Positions 15,751 through 22,028 of a stretch of 22,028 nucleotides of DNA are shown piece by piece (the stretch's first letter is position 1; each line of letters begins with the position of its first letter). The stretch comes from Draconibacterium orientale (GTDB lineage Bacteria; Bacteroidota; Bacteroidia; Bacteroidales; UBA1556): positions 1 through 22,028 of the forward strand of contig DZDC01000024.1 of assembly GCA_022736595.1 (NCBI GenBank), given 5' to 3'. The notes below the pieces were generated by a model. It saw nothing but the letters and a program-made list of their open reading frames with translations, was not told the origin of the DNA and ran no database searches. The position numbers and the translations under genes were made by a program.

Positions 15751-16264
15751 AGGTATCGAACCAAAATTTGGGAAAGGATGCTTCCTCGCTGAAACTGCTG
15801 TAGTTATAGGAGATGTAGTGATGGGCGATCATTGCAGTATCTGGTTTAGCGCTGTCATTCGTGGCGATGTTCACAGCATACGAATTGGCAATTATGTCAA
15901 TATTCAAGACAATGCCACAGTGCATGCGACTTATCAAAAGAGCCCAACTTCCATCGGAAATCATGTAAGTATCGCCCACAATGCCGTGGTTCATGGTTGC
16001 ACCATTCACGATCATGTTTTAGTGGGCATGGGAGCCATTATTATGGATGATGCCGTCATCGAAAGCAATTGTATCATAGCACCCGGCGCTGTGGTTACTA
16101 AGGGAACTCGTGTGGAAAGTGGAAGTATTTATGCCGGAATGCCTGCTAAAAAGATAAAAAGCATCGATCCAAAACTTACTGAAGGAGAGATTAATAGAAT
16201 TTCAAATAGCTATAAAATGTATGCCTCTTGGTATCAAGATGAGGAATCTATAATCCCATACTAA
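15728..16264 (+). CDS. Gamma-class carbonic anhydrase family protein (left-handed beta-helix)
   Basis: A 178-residue hexapeptide-repeat protein of the gamma-carbonic anhydrase/YrdA group. Turns of the left-handed beta-helix are visible from about residue 12 to 150, and the zinc histidines are in place: His66 (VHATY), His84 and His89 (SIAHNAVVHG). The Arg45-Asp47 pair and Gln60-Asp61 also match conserved positions, while the acidic loop of archaeal Cam is absent, as in most bacterial relatives, whose activity is often undetected. It starts inside the 3' end of tilS (23-bp overlap) and its 3' end overlaps the convergent barrel gene by 17 bp. Confidence 0.88.
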   Translation: MAIVKSLKGIEPKFGKGCFLAETAVVIGDVVMGDHCSIWFSAVIRGDVHSIRIGNYVNIQDNATVHATYQKSPTSIGNHVSIAHNAVVHGCTIHDHVLVGMGAIIMDDAVIESNCIIAPGAVVTKGTRVESGSIYAGMPAKKIKSIDPKLTEGEINRISNSYKMYASWYQDEESIIPY

Positions 16265-16778
16265 ATCCAACTTCGATGCGTGGATTGATACCGAAAATGA
16301 AATCGCTTCTTTGTAAATCGAAAAGTATTAAGACATAAGAGTAGGCAGAACTCGATATCCAACTCCGATAACCTCCTCCCGCAAAAAACTGATTGTCGCC
16401 AAGCCAATCTTTGGGCATGGGCGTTAGATTATAAACGTCTTGAATAAAGAGACGTTGAATTTCAACATGAGCAAAAAAGTTTTCGTAAATAACATATTGA
16501 CCAAAGCCTCTAACCCCTATAGTTGAACCACTTATTGACGGTTTATAATAATTATCTTTAAAATAAGTATAATCAACCCCCAATCCTAAAGTCAATTTTT
16601 CGTTGATATTATAATATAGTATTGGAGCAACCTGCACATATGTGTAACTTCCAAATCCTAAACTAAAATTTCCTCCAATACTTGTTTTCTCAAAAAAAGA
16701 ATCAAATTTTGATTGAGCAAACGTATTTCCAATAGGAACGATAGTTGAAATTAGAAGGAATATATACAGTTTTAGCAT
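16248..16778 (-). CDS. Small outer membrane beta-barrel protein
   Basis: A 176-residue protein with a signal peptide (about 1-22, cleavage near FAQ-SK), then about eight amphipathic beta strands (for example TSIGGNFSLGFGSYTYVQVAPILYY split by turns, LTLGLGVDYTYF, GVRGFGQYVIY, FAHVEIQRLFI, FFAGGGYRSWIS, SYVLILFDL) and a last strand PRIEVGFSMGL. This is the layout of an OmpA-transmembrane-size barrel common in Bacteroidota. No function is known. A TATATTTG promoter element lies about 39 bp upstream. Confidence 0.8.
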   Translation of the reverse strand: MLKLYIFLLISTIVPIGNTFAQSKFDSFFEKTSIGGNFSLGFGSYTYVQVAPILYYNINEKLTLGLGVDYTYFKDNYYKPSISGSTIGVRGFGQYVIYENFFAHVEIQRLFIQDVYNLTPMPKDWLGDNQFFAGGGYRSWISSSAYSYVLILFDLQRSDFIFGINPRIEVGFSMGL

Positions 16779-16816
16779 TTAGATTATTGGCTTTTTACTT
16801 TATTGTTGACCATGGG

Positions 16817-16824
16817 CAAATATA
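16817..16824 (-). promoter_or_regulatory. -7 promoter element of the small barrel gene
   Basis: TATATTTG on the minus strand matches TAnnTTTG exactly and would give a leader of about 30 nt. No clear -33 element is seen. Confidence 0.4.
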
Positions 16825-17064
16825 TCAATATTTATAACTTCTCTTTAATTACATTGGAAAGCGTAAATATTCATTTTCAATGACTGATAACGAATGGGTT
16901 AAACTTTAAGTATATTATTCAATTATTTTGATTTTTTTTTGCATTGACAAAATTATTTGCCTGCAATCGACTCGATACTAAATAATTTTTGTATTATTGA
17001 AGACCAAAATAATTTTTGCTATTTCTTTAAAAATCATAAAACTGATGATTATAAGTTTTCCTTA

Positions 17065-17096
17065 TTTGGTATTGTAATACCTAATTGGTATTTTTG
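17065..17096 (+). promoter_or_regulatory. Promoter of the 2-oxoacid dehydrogenase operon
   Basis: TTTG (17065-17068), a 20-bp spacer and TATTTTTG (17089-17096) fit the Bacteroidota consensus. The predicted start is near 17103, about 30 nt before the E1alpha ATG. Confidence 0.6.
17068..17092. promoter_or_regulatory. Candidate operator over the dehydrogenase promoter core
   Basis: Three alternating 6-bp arms lie inside the promoter: GGTATT (17068-17073), AATACC (17076-17081) and GGTATT (17087-17092). The first pair has a 2-bp spacer, the second a 5-bp spacer. Their position from the -33 into the -7 box is where a repressor would block RNA polymerase. Confidence 0.4.
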
Positions 17097-17133
17097 CAGC
17101 GCAATTTAAAATGAATCTAAATAAATATAGTAT

Positions 17134-18222
17134 ATGTTCGAGGAATACAACCCGTTGAAAAACAAAATTTTCAGAATCATCGACAACGATGGAAAGGTAA
17201 TCAATAAAAAGTATATGCCCGAAGTGGAGGATACCACTATAGTGAAGGCATACAAAGACATGCTTTTTGCCCGCACTGCTGATTTGCTTACCGTAAATTA
17301 CCAACGACAAGGTCGAATTTTCACCTATCCGCCCAACTATGGTCAGGAAGCAATCTCAGGCGCAGTTGCACAAATTATTGGTAAAGAAGATTGGTTGGTG
17401 CCTGCCTTTCGTGAATTGGGAACTTGGCTAGCCAAAGGGGTTACTTTGAAAGAAATATTCCTCTATTATATGGGAAATGAGGATGCTTGTAAATTTGAAG
17501 GAGCCACCAATACTGTTCCTTTTGCAGTGCCCATTGCCAGCCAACTGCTCCATGCCACAGGAATTGGCTATGAAATAAAATTGAATAAGAAAAAGCAAGT
17601 TGTTTTTACATTTGTTGGAGATGGAGGAACCAGTGAAGGCGATTTTCATGAAGCAGTAAATTTTGCTGGTGTTTGGAAAGTTCCTGTAATTTTTATTGTT
17701 CAAAATAATCAATACGGAATTAGTACACCTACCTCAGTACAAACCGCGTCACAAAGTATTGCCATTAAATCAGTGGCTTATGGTATTCGTGGAATTCAAG
17801 TGGATGGAAACGATTTCTTTGCCATGTATGCAGCGGTTAAAGAATCCTATAAAATTGCCATGGAAAATGGCGAACCAGTTTTGATTGAGGCAGTTACATA
17901 TCGTAAAGGTCCCCATACCACCAGTGATGATCCAACAAAATACCGCACCAAAGAAGAGGAAGAGAAGTGGGATGCGACGGATCCCATGCGTCGATTAAAA
18001 GCATTTATGGAATCAAAGAAAATATTTGATTTTGACGAAGAAAAACTTATTGCCGATTATCGCAAAGAAGTGGATCGCCAATTTGTAGCAGCCGAAAACT
18101 ATTCTGCTTATCCTGTGGAGGATGTTTTTAAATACCAATACGTTGAAATGCCTGAAGACTTGAAAGAGCAACAACGTAAATACGAAAAGTACTTGGCTTG
18201 GAAAGCAACAGCGGTTAAATAA
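17134..18222 (+). CDS. pdhA: Pyruvate (2-oxoacid) dehydrogenase E1 component, alpha subunit
   Basis: The alpha subunit of the heterotetrameric E1, which binds thiamine diphosphate (TPP) with the beta subunit and decarboxylates the 2-oxoacid. The TPP motif runs from GDGGTSEGDFHEA (162-174) to VQNN (189-192). An N-terminal IIDNDGKVIN segment (about 15-24), YQRQGRIFTYPPNYGQEA and the GPHTTSDDPTKYR loop (259-271) resemble the Gram-positive PdhA type more than the branched-chain enzyme. At 362 residues it is of normal length. It is the first gene of E1alpha-E1beta-E2-E3 (26 bp to E1beta). Pyruvate is the most likely substrate, but branched-chain 2-oxoacids or acetoin cannot be excluded from sequence. 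Confidence 0.9.
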   Translation: MFEEYNPLKNKIFRIIDNDGKVINKKYMPEVEDTTIVKAYKDMLFARTADLLTVNYQRQGRIFTYPPNYGQEAISGAVAQIIGKEDWLVPAFRELGTWLAKGVTLKEIFLYYMGNEDACKFEGATNTVPFAVPIASQLLHATGIGYEIKLNKKKQVVFTFVGDGGTSEGDFHEAVNFAGVWKVPVIFIVQNNQYGISTPTSVQTASQSIAIKSVAYGIRGIQVDGNDFFAMYAAVKESYKIAMENGEPVLIEAVTYRKGPHTTSDDPTKYRTKEEEEKWDATDPMRRLKAFMESKKIFDFDEEKLIADYRKEVDRQFVAAENYSAYPVEDVFKYQYVEMPEDLKEQQRKYEKYLAWKATAVK

Positions 18223-18248
18223 TTGTTTTAAAAGAAATTGTAATAGAA

Positions 18249-19226
18249 ATGAAGATAATGAATCTTGTCAATGCCATCAATAATGCATTAGACATAAAAC
18301 TCAAAGAAGACAAAAGAGTATTGGTTTACGGTCAGGATGTTGGTGTTGAAGGAGGGGTGTTTAGAGTTACCGAAGGCCTTCAATTGAAACATGGTAAAGA
18401 ACGTGTTTTTGATTCTCCCTTGGCAGAATCAGGCATTGTTGGTACTGCGGTTGGAATGACCATGGCCGGACTGCGTCCAGTGGTGGAAATGCAATTTTCA
18501 GGTTTTGTATATCCTGCTTTTAATCAGATTATTAGTCATGTGGCTCGGATGCATAACCGCAGTCGTGGACGCTATCCAATGAGCATGGTTATTCGCATGC
18601 CTTACGGTGGTGGTATCAATGCTTTAGAGCATCATAGCGAAAGTTTTGAAGCTGCCTTTGCACATATCCCGGGATTAAAGGTGGTAATTCCTAGCACTCC
18701 GCATGATGCAAAAGGTTTGTTAATTTCGGCCATAGAGTCACCCGATCCTATTATTTTCATGGAGCCCAAGCGAATTTATCGAGCTATTAAGCAAGAAGTT
18801 AATGAAGATAAATATAATGTTCCTATTGGTAAGGCAGCTGTTTTGCAACAAGGTACTGATGTTACAGTGGTAGCCTATGGCGCCATGATTCGTGAAGTGC
18901 AAAAAGCCATTGTTTTGGCAAAGCAAGCAGGAATATCGGTGGAACTGATCGATCTCCGCACCATTTATCCCATGGACAAAGAGACCATTCTCAACTCTGT
19001 GCGCAAAACCGGACGCATTATCACCGTGACTGAGGGCGTTCGTAGTTTTGGCGTAGCCTCTGAAATTAGCCAGGTGGTGAGCGAAGAAGCATTCCTCTCC
19101 TTGGAAGCTCCTCCAAAACGCGTGACAGGTTTTGATACCATTGTTCCTTTGCCTAAAGGCGAATTTCATTATTTGCAAGATGCTCATAAAATTTTCTACG
19201 AGATTGAGCAAACAGTGAAGTTCTAA
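18249..19226 (+). CDS. pdhB: Pyruvate (2-oxoacid) dehydrogenase E1 component, beta subunit
   Basis: The E1 beta subunit of 325 residues. The N-terminal pyrimidine-binding domain has YGQDVGVEGGVFRVT and the catalytic Glu60 in DSPLAESGIVG, which activates TPP. The loop MPYGGGINALEHHSES carries the conserved histidines, and the C-terminal transketolase domain begins near residue 185 (PIGKAAVLQQGTDVTVVAYG, IDLRTIYPMD, VTEG). It starts 26 bp after E1alpha, with an alternative ATG four codons in (MNLVNAI). A 123-bp gap with a T8 run separates it from E2, a much larger spacing than elsewhere in the operon. Confidence 0.93.
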   Translation: MKIMNLVNAINNALDIKLKEDKRVLVYGQDVGVEGGVFRVTEGLQLKHGKERVFDSPLAESGIVGTAVGMTMAGLRPVVEMQFSGFVYPAFNQIISHVARMHNRSRGRYPMSMVIRMPYGGGINALEHHSESFEAAFAHIPGLKVVIPSTPHDAKGLLISAIESPDPIIFMEPKRIYRAIKQEVNEDKYNVPIGKAAVLQQGTDVTVVAYGAMIREVQKAIVLAKQAGISVELIDLRTIYPMDKETILNSVRKTGRIITVTEGVRSFGVASEISQVVSEEAFLSLEAPPKRVTGFDTIVPLPKGEFHYLQDAHKIFYEIEQTVKF

Positions 19227-19349
19227 ATGAATTTTATTTAATTGAATTTAAAGTACTTATAAAAATAGAATGTTAGCAGTTTTTTTTCTAAATACATTTT
19301 GTAAAAGGTAGAGCAGCAAGCATTCAATGAATTTAAAATAAGAAGAAAA

Positions 19350-20630
19350 ATGAAGTATATTTTTAAATTTCCCGATATCGGAGAAGGCCTCGATGAAGGA
19401 ATTATTGTTGCATGGCTCATTAAAAAAGGTCAAGCTGTAAAGGTTGGCGATGCATTGGTAACCATGGAAACGGATAAAGTTGTAACCGATATTCCTGCTC
19501 CAAAGGATGGAATCATATCCAATACCTTTGGAAAAGTAGGAGAAACCATTCATGTGGGTGAAGCCCTTGTGGAGATTGAGTTGGAAGGCATTGAAGGAGC
19601 TCAAGCTCAAGACGAAAACCTAAAGGTTGAAGCAGTGGAAGAAGAAGGTGCCGGCGTGGTGGGTACTCTCGAAATTGCTGGAAATAATGCTGTATTGTCG
19701 GCAAGTACCGAAGGAGTAGTCGCTGAAAATTCCAGTAAATTGTTGAATCGTAAAGCTTTGGCAACTCCTGTAGCTCGAGCTATGGCTAAGGATTTGGGGG
19801 TTGACATAAATTCTGTCAAAGGAAGTGGTCCCGCGGGTAGAGTGATGAAGGAGGATATTATTAACTTCAGCAAGCAAAAAAGCAATTATAGTCAAGCGCC
19901 AAAATCTGGAGTTAGCCTCACCGAAAATAGTGCTGAGGTGGAAGTGGTGCAAATGAGTCAAATACGCAAAACCATTGCTAAGAATATGATTCAAAGCAAG
20001 CATAATGCTGCGCACATGACTTTGTTTGAAGAAGTTGAGATTTCAGAGTTGGATCGTGTGCGGGCTAAATTTAAGAAACCATTCGCCGACAAAGGCGCTA
20101 AGCTTACCTATCTTGCTTTTGTGATTAAAGCCGTGGCTTTATCCCTTAAAAAATTCAAAGCATTGAATGCTGAGATGGATATGGAAAAAGGTATCATGAT
20201 TTACAAGCATTTTTACAATATTGGTATTGCCGTGGACACCGACAAAGGATTAGTGGTTCCTGTAATTCGTAATGCCGACAAGATTTCTATCTTTGAAATT
20301 GCGCTAAAAATTTCTGAATTTTCTGAAAAAGCCCGACTGGGTCAGATTACTTTAGACGATATGAAAGATGGTTCTTTTACCATCACCAGTTATGGTAGCA
20401 TTGGCGGTCTTTTTGCAGTGCCTGTAATTAATTATCCCCAAGCAGGAATTTTAGGAGTGGGACGTATCACCCAACAACCCGTGGTTAAAGATGGACAATT
20501 GGCTGTGGGAACTGTAATGCCCCTTTCGCTCTCAGTAGATCATCGCATTGCGGATGGCGGAGAAACGGCTCGTTTTATCAATCAGGTGATGGCTTATTTG
20601 GCTGAACCCGTAAGTTTAATCATGGATTAA
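19350..20630 (+). CDS. pdhC: Dihydrolipoamide acyltransferase (E2)
   Basis: E2 carries acyl groups on a lipoyl arm and transfers them to CoA, forming the core of the complex. Three parts are visible in 426 residues: one N-terminal lipoyl domain (1-78) with Lys43 in METDKVV as the lipoylated residue; a flexible acidic linker (about 80-130) containing GVVGTLE; the E1/E3-binding domain (about 136-172: ATPVARAMAKDLGVD, GSGPAGRVMKEDI); and the catalytic domain (about 196-426) ending with the active site SVDHRIADGG (His398). A single lipoyl domain and this length match Gram-positive-type PDH or branched-chain E2. It is followed 29 bp later by E3. It uses the ATG at 19350, after a purine-rich AAGAAGAAAA. 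Confidence 0.93.
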   Translation: MKYIFKFPDIGEGLDEGIIVAWLIKKGQAVKVGDALVTMETDKVVTDIPAPKDGIISNTFGKVGETIHVGEALVEIELEGIEGAQAQDENLKVEAVEEEGAGVVGTLEIAGNNAVLSASTEGVVAENSSKLLNRKALATPVARAMAKDLGVDINSVKGSGPAGRVMKEDIINFSKQKSNYSQAPKSGVSLTENSAEVEVVQMSQIRKTIAKNMIQSKHNAAHMTLFEEVEISELDRVRAKFKKPFADKGAKLTYLAFVIKAVALSLKKFKALNAEMDMEKGIMIYKHFYNIGIAVDTDKGLVVPVIRNADKISIFEIALKISEFSEKARLGQITLDDMKDGSFTITSYGSIGGLFAVPVINYPQAGILGVGRITQQPVVKDGQLAVGTVMPLSLSVDHRIADGGETARFINQVMAYLAEPVSLIMD

Positions 20631-20659
20631 TTGTATAATAGATTAAAAAACAAAAAGAT

Positions 20660-22015
20660 ATGTACGATTTAGTAATCATAGGATCAGGACCTGCTGGTTA
20701 TGTTTCTGCCATTAGGGCTGGACAAATGGGATTAAAAACTGCCATTATCGAAAAAAATGTGATCGGTGGAATGTGCCTCAATTGGGGTTGTATTCCTTCC
20801 AAAGCCATCATGGAAAGTGCCAAACTCTTTGACCGCATTGCTAACGACAGCAATCGATTTGGAATTGATGGTATAGATAAAAAAGCCATCTCTTTTAATT
20901 GGAATAAAGCCGTTAAACGGAGCGATGGAATTGTAAAAAAGCTAACCACCGGAGTTGGATTCCTTCTTAAGAAAAATGGTATCGAAGTGATTGAAGGTGA
21001 GGCTAAAATATTATCGGCCAATAGTGTTTATGTTTCCAATAGAACGATTGAAACCAAACATATCATGATTGCTACCGGAAGCAAATCGCCCGAAGTTATG
21101 AGCTCCATTGAAGCATTTGTTTTGGAGCCAACCCAACTTTTCAAAGAGCGTGAAATGCCTCAGAATATTGTGGTTTTGGGTGAAACCCCAACCGCCATCG
21201 AATTGGCCCAAGCTTTTAATATGATGGGTAAAAATGTATCCATCGTTGTTCCAACCGAAAGTGTTATGCCTTTTGCTGATCAGTATCTTGTGGATCATAT
21301 TTTAGCAAAATTGAAAAAGGATCGTATTAAAATGGTTTTTAATCAAAATTTTGACAATATTGATTCAATTTATAAAGAAGGTAAATTGACTTTTGGAGAA
21401 GAACAAGTGGATTGCGATTTGGTGGTAAATTCCAAGCGTAGAATTGCCATAGTGCCATCTTCGGAAATAGCAATTGACCTTGATGAGAAAGGATATATCG
21501 CTGTGGATGAGAATTGTGAAACCAATGTAAAGGGCATTTTTGCAGTGGGGGATGTAAATGGAATGAGTTATTATGCTCATGTGGGCTCAGCCCAAGGGAT
21601 GCACGTAGTCAATTTTATTCAAGGAATTCAGCAAAAACTGGATTTAAAAAAATACCCACTGAATATGTACACGGTACCTGAAGCAGCTCAAATTGGTTAC
21701 ACCGAAGCTGAGATCAAAGCACAGGGTATTGAGTATAAAGTGAGCGAGTTCCCTATGTCAGCCAATGGAAAGGCATTGACCGAAGGTCACAACGAAGGTT
21801 TTGTGCGGATTCTTTCCGAAACCAAATATGGGGAAGTGCTAGGAGTTCAAATATTAGCTCCCAATGCCACAGATATGATAGCCGAAGCAGCAGCATATAT
21901 GGAAATGGAAGCCACCGTTTATGATGTAGCTCAAACCGTGCATGCGCACCCTACCATTTCAGAGGTGTTTATGGAGGCTGGTTTTGAAGCCGTTGATAAG
22001 GCAATTCACAAATAG
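20660..22015 (+). CDS. lpdA: Dihydrolipoamide dehydrogenase (E3) with altered NAD site
   Basis: The 451-residue flavoprotein should reoxidise the dihydrolipoyl arm of the E2 encoded just upstream. The FAD dinucleotide motif GSGPAG is at 8-13, the redox disulfide at Cys39/Cys44 (GGMCLNWGCIPSKA), the ATG motif (IATGS) near 137-141, the second FAD motif FAVGDV at 294-299, and the catalytic HPTISE (His430, Glu435) at the dimer interface. The NAD-binding domain is odd: where family members read GGGxxG the protein has GETPTA (174-179); the acidic residue after the second strand is Val196; and the GRxPN segment is replaced by SKRRIAI (258-264). The frame is unbroken and the rest is well conserved, so this looks like selected divergence rather than decay. 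A canonical lpd may exist elsewhere in the genome. Confidence 0.9.
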   Translation: MYDLVIIGSGPAGYVSAIRAGQMGLKTAIIEKNVIGGMCLNWGCIPSKAIMESAKLFDRIANDSNRFGIDGIDKKAISFNWNKAVKRSDGIVKKLTTGVGFLLKKNGIEVIEGEAKILSANSVYVSNRTIETKHIMIATGSKSPEVMSSIEAFVLEPTQLFKEREMPQNIVVLGETPTAIELAQAFNMMGKNVSIVVPTESVMPFADQYLVDHILAKLKKDRIKMVFNQNFDNIDSIYKEGKLTFGEEQVDCDLVVNSKRRIAIVPSSEIAIDLDEKGYIAVDENCETNVKGIFAVGDVNGMSYYAHVGSAQGMHVVNFIQGIQQKLDLKKYPLNMYTVPEAAQIGYTEAEIKAQGIEYKVSEFPMSANGKALTEGHNEGFVRILSETKYGEVLGVQILAPNATDMIAEAAAYMEMEATVYDVAQTVHAHPTISEVFMEAGFEAVDKAIHK

Positions 22016-22028
22016 GATTGCTATCTTT

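Larger units (their letters stand above)
16779..17133. other. 355-bp AT-rich divergent intergenic region
   Basis: There is no credible gene here. The left end holds the promoter of the barrel gene and the right end the promoter/operator of the dehydrogenase operon. Between them, four AATTATTTTG-like motifs start at 16921, 16951, 16981 and 17008, about 27-30 bp apart. A 15-codon frame (17111-17158) overlapping the E1alpha start looks like chance. Confidence 0.6.

Noticed and set aside
17111..17158. 15-codon frame in the E1alpha leader that could be a leader peptide
   Set aside because: It overlaps the E1alpha start out of frame and has no codon repeats or attenuator hairpins, so it is best explained by chance.
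19257..20015. Minus-strand frames opposite the E2 gene
   Set aside because: They are shadows of the lipoyl and linker coding region; their composition is unlike real proteins.
17134..22015. Operon as branched-chain 2-oxoacid or acetoin dehydrogenase
   Set aside because: It cannot be excluded, but the E1alpha N-terminal segment and loop resemble Gram-positive-type PdhA, so pyruvate is the simpler call.
1..22028. tRNA or rRNA genes, CRISPR arrays, transposases, phage genes or defence systems
   Set aside because: I looked through all gaps and both strands and saw no cloverleaf, regular repeat-spacer array, transposase or defence gene signature.

Overview
The window looks like chromosome of a Bacteroidota member. 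The reasons are: an exported protein with a type IX secretion (T9SS) C-terminal sorting domain; a fused MurF–alanine racemase gene; promoter-like elements of the Bacteroidota form TTTG–N20-21–TAnnTTTG; AT-rich DNA; little use of Shine-Dalgarno sites; and beta-barrel outer membrane proteins ending in Phe or Leu. I cannot place it below phylum.

Left part (1-6912): after the 3' tail of an unidentified plus-strand gene and its terminator, everything reads on the minus strand. In order of transcription: mqnC (futalosine menaquinone pathway), an AI-2E family permease, a membrane-anchored M90/MtfA-like zinc peptidase, a small basic protein with a terminator inside its 3' end, a probable porin remnant, an amidohydrolase of the deaminase type (possibly the aminofutalosine deaminase of the same menaquinone route), and a DNA alkylation repair protein of the HEAT-repeat family.

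Middle part (7061-12115): a tight plus-strand operon of a leucyl aminopeptidase, pdxA and a murF-alr fusion. PdxA makes PLP and Alr uses it. Next comes a monocistronic secreted Asp-box protein with a T9SS tail (12274-14202). Its 3' side carries a structured, palindrome-rich stretch and then a strong terminator, whose T-tract runs into the promoter of tilS. tilS overlaps a gamma-carbonic-anhydrase-like gene, and that gene overlaps tail-to-tail with a small outer membrane barrel gene.

Right part (17134-22015): a complete 2-oxoacid dehydrogenase operon, E1alpha-E1beta-E2-E3, most likely pyruvate dehydrogenase. It follows a 355-bp AT-rich non-coding region that holds a good promoter with three alternating GGTATT/AATACC arms across its core.

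Most of the window is housekeeping. The best lead is the E3 subunit. It keeps the FAD site, the redox disulfide and the catalytic His-Glu pair, but its NAD-binding glycine motif reads GETPTA, and the acidic ribose-binding residue is also gone. Other leads are the PDH operator candidate, the structured 3' element after the T9SS gene, a possible leaderless tilS mRNA, and the terminator placed upstream of a stop codon in the small basic gene.
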